NCBI GenBank assembly: GCA_045645505.1
Contig: JAZRIW010000016.1
Coordinates: 1 to 61,530 of the forward strand
From: Fumia sp045645505
GTDB taxonomy: Bacteria > Bacillota > Clostridia > Oscillospirales > Ruminococcaceae
Reading direction: 5' to 3'
DNA length: 61,530 nucleotides
Shown here: positions 41,649-49,326 of the stretch, in pieces
How the letters are laid out: every line of letters starts with the position of its first letter
How positions within the stretch are numbered: position 1 is the first letter of the stretch
Position numbers and translations under genes: made by a program
Notes under the pieces: model-generated
The model's input: only the letters and a program-made list of their open reading frames with translations
What the model was told of the DNA's origin: nothing
The model's database searches: none

Positions 41649-42827
41649 TTATAAGTTTTGCGTCATCTGTCCTAAAATCTCTATACCTTTTACTATCTGA
41701 TCATCTTTAGGAGTAGAAAAATTAAGTCTGAATGAATTAGTAAAATCTGTTTCTCTCGGCATAAATGCTGTACCGGGAACAACGGCGATTTTATATTTTT
41801 CTACCGCTTCGGAACAGAACCTCATCATATCAACGCCCTGAGGCAAAGTAGCCATAATAAAAAGTCCACCCTCAGGTACAGTATGTGTTACGCTCTTATT
41901 AAAATGTGCATCCATACCATCAAGCATAAGCTTTGCTTTTTTTCTATAAACATCACAAAGCCCTTTGATATGTGCATCCCAATCATTTTCCTTTATAAAC
42001 TGGTCGCAAACCATCTGAGCCCATATATTAGTGTGAACATCATTTGTCTGTTTTAAAACAACGACCTTATTTATAATCTTAGAATCAGCAATAATAAATG
42101 CCACGCGCATACCGGGTGATAAAGTTTTAGAAAAGCTTCCGGCATAAACCACTATTCCCTCGGTGTCAAGGGTTTTTATATTGGGAATATGCTCACCGCT
42201 AAAACGCAAATCTCCATATGGATTATCTTCAAAAATAACAACATTGTATTTTAATGCAAGTTCATATACAGCTTTTCTCTTTTCATAGCTCATAGTTATT
42301 CCCGAAGGATTCTGGAAATTGGGAATAAGATACAAAAGCTTTACATTTTTATTCTCTTTTAAAGCTTGCTCTAACTTTTCAATGGAAATTCCATCTTCTT
42401 CTATATCAATACCGACCAAATTAGCACCGGATGCTTTAAAAGCATTAAGTGAACCTACAAAACTCGGTTTTTCACAGATAATAGTATCGCCTTCATTGAC
42501 AAAAGCCCTTGTGGTAAGGTCAACACCCTGCTGTGTACCGGTCATAATAATAAGGTCATCATCAGAACGCATAATATCCTTATACTGTTTTTTCAGAGTT
42601 TCACGCAACGGAGTGTAACCTTCCGTAATACTGTACTGAAGTGCTCCAATGGGATTTTTATTAAAAATTTCACTTGAAATCCTCTCAATTTCTTTTACGG
42701 GAAAAGCCTCAGGTGCCGGATTTCCTGCAGCAAATGAAATAACAGACGGATCCTGAGTATGTTTTAATATCTCACGAATTGCTGATGCTTTTAAATTCCC
42801 CATTCTTGACGCAAATTTATAATCCAT
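41649..42827 (-). CDS. PLP-dependent aminotransferase (fold type I, KAT/2-aminoadipate-like)
   Basis: 392 residues. PLP lysine in YAGSFSKTLSPGMRVAF, substrate/PLP motif IPNFQNPSG and EDNPYGDLRF. Resembles class I/II aminotransferases related to MocR-type domains (LysN, KAT), but has no N-terminal wHTH. Substrate not determinable; branched-chain or aromatic acids are likely. In an operon with trpS. Confidence 0.9.
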   Translation of the reverse strand: MDYKFASRMGNLKASAIREILKHTQDPSVISFAAGNPAPEAFPVKEIERISSEIFNKNPIGALQYSITEGYTPLRETLKKQYKDIMRSDDDLIIMTGTQQGVDLTTRAFVNEGDTIICEKPSFVGSLNAFKASGANLVGIDIEEDGISIEKLEQALKENKNVKLLYLIPNFQNPSGITMSYEKRKAVYELALKYNVVIFEDNPYGDLRFSGEHIPNIKTLDTEGIVVYAGSFSKTLSPGMRVAFIIADSKIINKVVVLKQTNDVHTNIWAQMVCDQFIKENDWDAHIKGLCDVYRKKAKLMLDGMDAHFNKSVTHTVPEGGLFIMATLPQGVDMMRFCSEAVEKYKIAVVPGTAFMPRETDFTNSFRLNFSTPKDDQIVKGIEILGQMTQNL

Positions 42828-42894
42828 TTATAACAATTCCTTTCAAATAGCTTAACACAGCTAATTATACTGCTTTTATAAGCAAATTGCAACA

Positions 42895-44067
42895 TTAATA
42901 TGCTAAAAATTCCTGTCCTATAACAGTATCCAGAGTGTTTTTTATAAAGTCATAATTAAAACTTGAGTCATAATTACGCACCCCGTGATTTAATGCCAAT
43001 TCCGCTGTATAATCCTTAAACTGATAAAGTTTTATATTTTTAAATCCTTTTTCATAATGAGTGACTATCGGTATCATCTTAAATTCACTTATAACAGGTT
43101 TTTTATTTTCCTCTTCTTTTAAAAATGAAACGTCTAAAATACCGCCTACCATTCTTGGACCTTTACTTTGCGCTGAGATAAAATTACCGAGTGAATATGC
43201 GCAAATGACCTCTCTGCCGTCCGAAGTATAAATTTTTTCTATCGGTTGAAGCACATGCGGATGATGACCTATAATGAGGTCTGCCCCCCACTCCGCCATA
43301 TTATTTGCAAGATTTTTCTGACTTTGAGCAGGTGTATGTGAATATTCCACACCCCAATGAACATTAACAACAACTATATCGGCAATCTCTTTCGCCTTTT
43401 CAATTCTTTCTTTAATTTTTCCCTCTTCAAAAGTACGAAGCAAAACGAGTGGAGTATTCTGAGGTAAACTAAGTCCGTTTGTAAGCTCAGTCATACCAAT
43501 AAAGGCAAACTTAATGCCATTTACATCCTTTGTGCGTATATTATTGTAATCATCTTCATCTTTATAAACTCCCGTAACCAAAGCCTGGGGATATTTTTCC
43601 CATTCTTCCAGAGCCGCTGAAAGTCCCTTTTCGCCTTTATCAAGAGTATGATTATTAGCCTGATTAAAAACATCAAACCCCAGAGAAAGCATCTTTTTTT
43701 GAAGATCTGTCGGTGAATTAAACTTAGGATAATCAGAAGGATCATAAATGGGAGATATCAGAGTTTCCTGATTTATAGTAGCAATATCAGCACTCTTTAT
43801 AATACCTTCTATACTTTCATAAGGATATGAAAAATCATATCCGTTTTCGGCACGTTCTTTAGCCTGATTATATATGGAGCTATGTATAAGATTATCACCA
43901 ACAGCCTTAAGATTAACCTCTATGGCTTCAAAAGCAGGTTCGGAAATTAAAGTATCTTCCATCACTTCAAAAGTTTTTTCTTTAGGCATTATAAAAAATG
44001 TCGCAATCATTATCAGAGTCAGTAAAATAATTGTCCATAATAAACTTTTATATAGTTTCTTTTTCAT
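42895..44067 (-). CDS. CapA family protein (PGA_cap metallophosphatase-like)
   Basis: 390 residues with an N-terminal transmembrane anchor (about 8-28). The CapA domain shows VGDNLIHSSI, INQETLIS, NQANNHTLDKG, VVNVHWGVEYS and IGHHPHVLQPIEK. The family includes poly-gamma-glutamate synthesis protein CapA and many extracellular phosphoesterase-like proteins of unknown role. No capB/C beside it, so capsule synthesis is uncertain. Confidence 0.88.
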   Translation of the reverse strand: MKKKLYKSLLWTIILLTLIMIATFFIMPKEKTFEVMEDTLISEPAFEAIEVNLKAVGDNLIHSSIYNQAKERAENGYDFSYPYESIEGIIKSADIATINQETLISPIYDPSDYPKFNSPTDLQKKMLSLGFDVFNQANNHTLDKGEKGLSAALEEWEKYPQALVTGVYKDEDDYNNIRTKDVNGIKFAFIGMTELTNGLSLPQNTPLVLLRTFEEGKIKERIEKAKEIADIVVVNVHWGVEYSHTPAQSQKNLANNMAEWGADLIIGHHPHVLQPIEKIYTSDGREVICAYSLGNFISAQSKGPRMVGGILDVSFLKEEENKKPVISEFKMIPIVTHYEKGFKNIKLYQFKDYTAELALNHGVRNYDSSFNYDFIKNTLDTVIGQEFLAY

Positions 44068-44103
44068 AATCCTGCCTCCTTATAGTATTATAATTAGAAT
44101 GAA

Positions 44104-44135
44104 GCACAATTTTTATTTTTTATTAAAAATTGTGC
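44104..44135. repeat. Inverted repeat upstream of the CapA-like gene
   Basis: GCACAATTTTT pairs with AAAAATTGTGC across a 10-nt AT spacer, in the 222-bp divergent region with rpe. Possible operator; no regulator evident. Confidence 0.4.
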
Positions 44136-44224
44136 AAAGCCGACTATCATTATAATACCATATTTCGACAAAATTTTAAATAATTTTTTAATAAAATAAT
44201 TGTATTTTTATCAAAAAGCAAAAT

Positions 44225-44253
44225 TTGACCTTTTCAAAAAAATAATGTATAAT
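44225..44253 (+). promoter_or_regulatory. Promoter of the rpe-rnf-like operon
   Basis: TTGACC, 17-bp spacer, TATAAT, 36 bp before the rpe start. Confidence 0.85.
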
Positions 44254-44289
44254 ACTGTTATCTATATTTATATTTTTGGAGGAATAAAA

Positions 44290-44919
44290 ATGGCAATTGT
44301 TTCACCTTCTCTTTTATCAGCAGATTTTGCATATTTAAACGACGAACTCAAAAAAGTTTCCGACTCTTCAGCTGAATGGATTCATCTGGATATTATGGAC
44401 GGAGTTTTCGTACCCAATTTATCTTTCGGTATGCCCGTTATAGCATCTATAAGAAAAGTATCTTCTCTTTTCTTTGATGTTCATCTTATGATTGAAGATC
44501 CTATCAAATATGTAGAAGAGTTTTCAAAATCAGGTGCTGACGCAATTACTTTCCATTATGAAAGTAAATCCGATGTTCAGAAAACTATCGATAAAATTCA
44601 TTCCCTCGGCAAAAAAGCCGGACTTTCAATAAAACCCAATACTCCCGCTGAAGAAATTATCCCTTTTCTTAAAGACTTGGACCTTGTCCTTGTAATGAGC
44701 GTAGAACCGGGATTTGGTGGACAATCCTTTATGGATTCCTGCTTACCTAAAATTCGTCTTTTGCGTGAAAAGGCACCAAACATTCACATAAGCGTAGATG
44801 GCGGTATCAATGCCCAAACAGCAAAACTTTGTCGTGAAGCAGGGGCTGACGTTTTAGTAGCAGGTTCATATTTCTTCGGCGCAAAAAATTTATCAGAAGC
44901 TGCTGACTCTCTCAGATAA
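44290..44919 (+). CDS. rpe: Ribulose-phosphate 3-epimerase
   Basis: 209 residues from ATG 44290 (GGAGGAATA). Metal and catalytic residues in SPSLLSADF, HLDIMDGVFVPN, FDVHLMIEDP and SVDGGIN. Slightly shorter than most Rpe (about 220). Interconverts ribulose-5-P and xylulose-5-P. It is 17 nt upstream of the RnfD-like gene and shares the promoter. Confidence 0.94.
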   Translation: MAIVSPSLLSADFAYLNDELKKVSDSSAEWIHLDIMDGVFVPNLSFGMPVIASIRKVSSLFFDVHLMIEDPIKYVEEFSKSGADAITFHYESKSDVQKTIDKIHSLGKKAGLSIKPNTPAEEIIPFLKDLDLVLVMSVEPGFGGQSFMDSCLPKIRLLREKAPNIHISVDGGINAQTAKLCREAGADVLVAGSYFFGAKNLSEAADSLR

Positions 44920-44936
44920 TCAGGAGGTGCCAACCG

Positions 44937-45980
44937 ATGGAATCAAATACACTTTTCCGTCGCAGAGCAACAGATATATGTATTGCCCTTACTCCGCTTT
45001 TTCTAATGGGTATTTTTTATTATGGTTTCAGAGTAGTTGTTATCACTTTTTTAAGTGTCTTAACCGCTGTTTTGTCTGATCATCTGTGCCTTCTTATGCA
45101 AGGAAACAAGCATTTTAAAATTGACCTTTCCTCAATAGTTGAAGGTTATGTTTTCGCTATGATGCTTCCTGCATCTGCACCATACTGGCTTGTTATAATT
45201 GGCTCAGCTTTCACTATTTTAGTAGTTAAGTATCCTTTCGGCGGACATTATAACACAATGTTTAACCCCGCTGTAACTGCCTTTGCATTTATAACAATCT
45301 GCTGGACAGATATCGTAACAAAATATCCTGTACCACGTACAATACTGCCTCTGAACCCAAATCTGGAAAATATTGCTCTGAACCATTCACCCGCATATCG
45401 TTTAATGAATGGCGGTGCAGAAAATATTGGTTTTCTTAATGCTCTTATAGGAAATTTCTATGGTCCTTTAGGAGCAACCTGTCTTATAGTGCTTTTTTCT
45501 TCACTCGCCTTTTTAATTATAAGAAAAACTGCAATCTGGCAGATACCTGTCGGTGTATTCAGTGTTATTGCCTTTTTTGCGTTGATTTTTCCACGTGTAA
45601 ATGCAAATCGCTTTACATCACTTGTTTTAGAGCTTTGCTCGGGAATCTTGGTATTTTCAGTTACCTTTATAGCTTCAATTGATAATGAAGAAATCAAAAC
45701 CGATAATGGTAAATGGTTTTATGGCGTAAGTCTTGGGCTTTTCATAGTACTTTTCAGAAATATAAGTCAGATTGAGCTTGTATGTCCTTTCGCCTTAATT
45801 GTAATGAGCACCATTGACCACAAATGTGACAGTTATGCTGAAAGCTTTTTCTATTACAGCAAAGAATTCTGTGAAAATGCATGGCTTATTATCAAATGGA
45901 TTTGTGGATATATATTTGCATTTTTCTCTTTCCTTTGGGACAAATTATTCTCACTTATCCAGAAAATTATCGACAAATAA
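44937..45980 (+). CDS. rnfD: RnfD-like membrane protein lacking the FMN attachment motif
   Basis: 347 residues, about nine transmembrane segments. RnfD hallmarks remain: GYVFAMMLPASAPYW, KYPFGGHYNTMFNPA and IRKTAIWQIPV. The covalent-FMN motif (S/T-x-A-T-P-L-like) is replaced by NHSPAY around residues 149-154, and the DPVTAS-type segment by FIASIDNEE. It has a C-terminal extension (about 300-347) with two more hydrophobic stretches. AGGAGGTG precedes the ATG. Part of a D-E-A cluster without B, C or G. Confidence 0.85.
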   Translation: MESNTLFRRRATDICIALTPLFLMGIFYYGFRVVVITFLSVLTAVLSDHLCLLMQGNKHFKIDLSSIVEGYVFAMMLPASAPYWLVIIGSAFTILVVKYPFGGHYNTMFNPAVTAFAFITICWTDIVTKYPVPRTILPLNPNLENIALNHSPAYRLMNGGAENIGFLNALIGNFYGPLGATCLIVLFSSLAFLIIRKTAIWQIPVGVFSVIAFFALIFPRVNANRFTSLVLELCSGILVFSVTFIASIDNEEIKTDNGKWFYGVSLGLFIVLFRNISQIELVCPFALIVMSTIDHKCDSYAESFFYYSKEFCENAWLIIKWICGYIFAFFSFLWDKLFSLIQKIIDK

Positions 45981-45992
45981 AGGGGTGGCTTA

Positions 45993-46700
45993 ATGATAAG
46001 AAAGTTTTATCAGGAAAATCGTACTGAATTAAATAAATTCGATGCCATACTCTTAAATAATCCTATACTTGAAAGAGGACTTGTTATCGCCCCCATAATT
46101 GTAGCTGCAAATTCCTTAAAAAACGCAATCGCTTTAGGAATTGCATTTACTGTTATAACATTTTTCACTATAACAGTTTCTTATTTCATACCTAAAAATC
46201 TTCCTTACACATTCAGAGTTATCGGCAATGCTTTAATAGCTTCATTAATTTTTATACCCGCTGCTATTTTAGTCGAAAGAGTTATCCCGGCATCTGTGCA
46301 AAGTTTAGGAATATATCTGCCACTACTAACTACAAACTCACTCATTATCCAAAAAAGTGAATCAAGATTTCATAAAATGGAATTTTTACAGATGTTACTC
46401 AGAATTTTTTGTAACTGCATAGGATTTTTCCTCGTAGCCTTAGCTTTGGGATTTATCCGTGAACTATTTGGAAATGGCAGTATAATGGGAACTCCCATTT
46501 CGGGATTCACTTTAAAAATACCGGCATTTTTATTCCCGTTTATGGGATTTATCTTAATTGGTTTTTTAGCGGCATCTGTTAAAAAACTTGTATTCTTTTT
46601 AAACAGTAAACCAAAAATAAGAAGAAAACGCAAAAATATATTGGTAAAGCTTTGGAAAGAAGCCTCAAAAGAAGTTTCAGAAGGTGACTCAGATGAATAA
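45993..46700 (+). CDS. rnfE: RnfE-like membrane protein without the [2Fe-2S] cysteines
   Basis: 235 residues, six transmembrane segments. Aligns by eye with E. coli RsxE. LLGLCPLLAV corresponds to GLVIAPIIVA (Cys to Ala33), and IPLIVTNCIV to LPLLTTNSLI (Cys to Ser116). LREIIGNG-like IRELFGNGS is kept, so the fold is real. A basic C-terminal tail (about 195-235) is extra. GGGGTGG upstream; overlaps the next gene by 8 bp. Confidence 0.85.
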   Translation: MIRKFYQENRTELNKFDAILLNNPILERGLVIAPIIVAANSLKNAIALGIAFTVITFFTITVSYFIPKNLPYTFRVIGNALIASLIFIPAAILVERVIPASVQSLGIYLPLLTTNSLIIQKSESRFHKMEFLQMLLRIFCNCIGFFLVALALGFIRELFGNGSIMGTPISGFTLKIPAFLFPFMGFILIGFLAASVKKLVFFLNSKPKIRRKRKNILVKLWKEASKEVSEGDSDE

Positions 46701-47310
46701 TTTTTGGATAGATTTAAAAGATGTAATTGCATCTTGCACTCAGATTGCACTTTTGGCAATTTTTGCTCAAAATATTATTTTCACCAGAGCTTTAGGCACA
46801 AGTGCTTCACTTTTTGTTATCCGAAAAAAATATAATCTTGGTATATTCGGATTAATTATGGCAATAATTACCACTCTTTCTTCTTGTATAATATATTTTT
46901 TCCAAAGATATTTAAATAATCTCAAATATATAAATTACCTTCGTCCCCTTATCTATGTAGTAATTGTTGGCATAATATATATAACAATTTTATTGTTTTG
47001 CGGCAAATTCTTAAAAAAACACATCGAAAAAATAAAACCCATGATACACCTTTGTGCTTTTAACGGAGCTGTTTTCGGTGCATTGTTCATAAATGCATCC
47101 GCAAAAACTAATTTTTTAGAACATCTTTCCTTTGGAATAGGCACAGGTATAGGTTTTATTTTAGCTTCCTATCTTATCGGTATCGGATTTGAACGACTAA
47201 ACAGTGATAAAATCCCTCGTGTTTTCAGAGGTTTCCCGATAACTTTAATCTATATCGGCATCCTCTCAATGGCATTCCATGGATTAGTAGGACATGAATT
47301 AATTATGTAA
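46693..47310 (+). CDS. rnfA: RnfA-like membrane protein without the [2Fe-2S] cysteines
   Basis: 205 residues from ATG 46693 (AGGTGA at 8 nt; GTG 46684 is an alternative). Aligns by eye with E. coli RsxA. NFVLVKFLGLCPF corresponds to NIIFTRALGTSAS (Cys to Ser37), and TTNCAVLG to AFNGAVFG (Cys to Gly125). The C-terminus keeps VPAPFRGNAIALI as IPRVFRGFPITLI. Six transmembrane segments. With the E and D partners it probably forms a membrane core, but without Rnf redox chemistry. Confidence 0.85.
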   Translation: MNNFWIDLKDVIASCTQIALLAIFAQNIIFTRALGTSASLFVIRKKYNLGIFGLIMAIITTLSSCIIYFFQRYLNNLKYINYLRPLIYVVIVGIIYITILLFCGKFLKKHIEKIKPMIHLCAFNGAVFGALFINASAKTNFLEHLSFGIGTGIGFILASYLIGIGFERLNSDKIPRVFRGFPITLIYIGILSMAFHGLVGHELIM

Positions 47311-47328
47311 CGAAAGGAATAATAACTC

Positions 47329-48408
47329 ATGGCAAATCGAAAAATAAAGCATTATCGTAACGGATATCTCATTCGTAAGCGCAGAAGAAATAAATTCTTT
47401 AAAATTTTGCTTTTCATTATATCAATTGCTTTGCTGATTTTCTTAGGTTACACAATTGCAAAATCTATCAATCATATTGACAAATCAAATAAAGATGAAT
47501 CTTCCTCTCAAATTGAAAGTACAGTAGAAGAAAGTAGCGAGCAAATAATTGATTTTAAAACAGAATCTTCTGAAATAACCAAGTCAGATAATATCCGTTC
47601 AATACTTCTCCCACCGGAAGATATGACTTTACAAAAAGCTGAAGCCTTTATAAAAACAGTTGATAAATCACTTTATAATTCAATTACAGTAGAGCTTAAA
47701 AATAAATCAGGGCAGCTTTTGTACCATTCCGAATCAAACCTTGCAAAAAAATGTGAAGCCATTTCGGAATATGCTATCGACCATAAAAAACTCGCAGAAC
47801 TTATAACCGAATATGATTTTACACCAATAGCCAGAATATACGCTTTGCAGGACGATTATGCATCTCATTCGCTCTATGGTACATCATATATCTACAATGA
47901 CGATATGTCGGTGACCTGGCTTGATAATTCTCCTGATGCAGGTGGCAAATCCTGGCTTAACCCATATATGAATAAAACTATCGATTATCTTAATATAATC
48001 ACTGAAGAAATAGCATCAGCAGGATATAAAACTATTATAGTAAACGGCATACAATACCCAAATACAGGTAACCAGAAAGGTATGAGTATGGGGCCCGAAA
48101 ACGACAGTATGACAACCAAAGAAGCACTCGAAAATGTACTGTCAAATATTACTGATACCGCTAAAAAATATAACACTTCAGTAATCCCTGCTTACAGAGG
48201 TATCTGCTATAAAGATGAGCTTCCCCAGGTTTATACAGTTAACCCTAATGAATTTAAAACTTACCCCGCTTCGCCTATTATAGAAAGCGACATTTCGATT
48301 TTACAATATGTTATCGCATCAGCGAACAACACTATCCCCACTATCTCAAACTCAGAACTTATCCAAACATTAAAAGAAAATGGTATAGACCAATATATAG
48401 TAGGATAA
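47329..48408 (+). CDS. Membrane-anchored DUF4015-like putative glycoside hydrolase
   Basis: 359 residues. A very basic N-terminus, one transmembrane helix (about 24-44), a Ser/Glu linker, then a TIM-barrel-like domain from about 90. The pattern ARIYALQDDYAS, VTWLDN, KSWLNPYMNKTIDYLNIITEEIASAG and TIIVNGIQYPN resembles DUF4015 putative glycoside hydrolases (ARI..., W.D..G..WLNPY, Y.R.P). The expected acidic residue before the RFP-like motif is an Asn-Gly here, so catalysis is uncertain. Last gene of the rpe-rnf operon. Confidence 0.72.
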   Translation: MANRKIKHYRNGYLIRKRRRNKFFKILLFIISIALLIFLGYTIAKSINHIDKSNKDESSSQIESTVEESSEQIIDFKTESSEITKSDNIRSILLPPEDMTLQKAEAFIKTVDKSLYNSITVELKNKSGQLLYHSESNLAKKCEAISEYAIDHKKLAELITEYDFTPIARIYALQDDYASHSLYGTSYIYNDDMSVTWLDNSPDAGGKSWLNPYMNKTIDYLNIITEEIASAGYKTIIVNGIQYPNTGNQKGMSMGPENDSMTTKEALENVLSNITDTAKKYNTSVIPAYRGICYKDELPQVYTVNPNEFKTYPASPIIESDISILQYVIASANNTIPTISNSELIQTLKENGIDQYIVG

Positions 48409-48410
48409 AT

Positions 48411-48443
48411 AAAAAGCCCGTGTTTTAAACACGGACTTTTTTT
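48411..48443. terminator. Bidirectional terminator
   Basis: AAAAAG-C-CCGTGTTT pairs with AAACACGG-A-CTTTTT, followed by T; separates the glycosidase gene from the convergent DMT transporter. Confidence 0.88.
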
Positions 48444-48456
48444 ATTTACCTTTAAA

Positions 48457-49311
48457 TTAAATATTAATTAAAACAATTGATAGGATACCTAAAATAATGC
48501 CAAAAATTTGCTGTATCGACAATTTCTCTTTATAAATTAAAATAGAAACACCTACTGTAAGTATTACATCTCCTGCCGCTATAAGCGGAAACATAACGGA
48601 CGCCGCCATCATAGTTGAAAGCGATATGATAAACATATTAACAATACCCTTGCCCACACCGCAAATAAGATAGCAAGAAAATCCTTTTTTTGCATTTAAG
48701 ATAAAAGTATTCTTTTCATAAATAAGTGAAAAAACAAATAAGAAAACAGCCGACATAAAAAGTGCTACAAACATAAACTCATTTTTATACATATTATCAC
48801 AAGCAATAGGTTGCACCTTCTGAACAGTCGAGCAAATTCCGTTAGATAAAAATGCAAGTAACACATAAATTATCCACTCAAAAGTAATTTTCTTTTCTTC
48901 ACCTTTCTTCTCCACATTCATAAGGAAAATAGAAATCAAAAGTAAAACAATTCCTGTGATAAGCAACGAAGTTACAGGCTCGTCAAGAAAAATCAATCCG
49001 TATAAAGCAGGAATAATAAGTGAATATGATATACCAAGTGACGACAACGAAAGCGGACCTTTTTTGATAGCTAAAAATGTCACCACCAGGGCTACACTAT
49101 TTGATACTGCAAACCCCACAGAATAATAAAAAGTCTTGGATGAATAGTAAAAGCCATCTGATAAAGAAGGTACAAAAAACAACATCGCACAAATTGAGCT
49201 TAAAGCGGAAAAGGTAAATACTCCATTCTTAATTTTTCCGTTATATATCTTTCGCGATATTTTTTGCCCTGAAAGTCCTGCAATAATAGCTAATAAAAAA
49301 ATGGCATTCAT
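48457..49311 (-). CDS. DMT-superfamily (EamA-type) transporter
   Basis: 284 residues with ten transmembrane segments in two EamA halves. Typical elements: FLAIKKGPLSLSSLGISYSLIIPALYGLIFLDEPVT and VMFPLIAAGDVILTVGVSILIYKEKLS. Substrate unknown. It follows parC by 15 nt in the same direction. Confidence 0.88.
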   Translation of the reverse strand: MNAIFLLAIIAGLSGQKISRKIYNGKIKNGVFTFSALSSICAMLFFVPSLSDGFYYSSKTFYYSVGFAVSNSVALVVTFLAIKKGPLSLSSLGISYSLIIPALYGLIFLDEPVTSLLITGIVLLLISIFLMNVEKKGEEKKITFEWIIYVLLAFLSNGICSTVQKVQPIACDNMYKNEFMFVALFMSAVFLFVFSLIYEKNTFILNAKKGFSCYLICGVGKGIVNMFIISLSTMMAASVMFPLIAAGDVILTVGVSILIYKEKLSIQQIFGIILGILSIVLINI

Positions 49312-49326
49312 AAATTACTCCGTCTG

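Noticed and set aside
44937..47310. A working Rnf/Nqr ion-pumping complex
   Set aside because: No RnfB, C or G, and all intramembrane Fe-S cysteines and the FMN motif are replaced.
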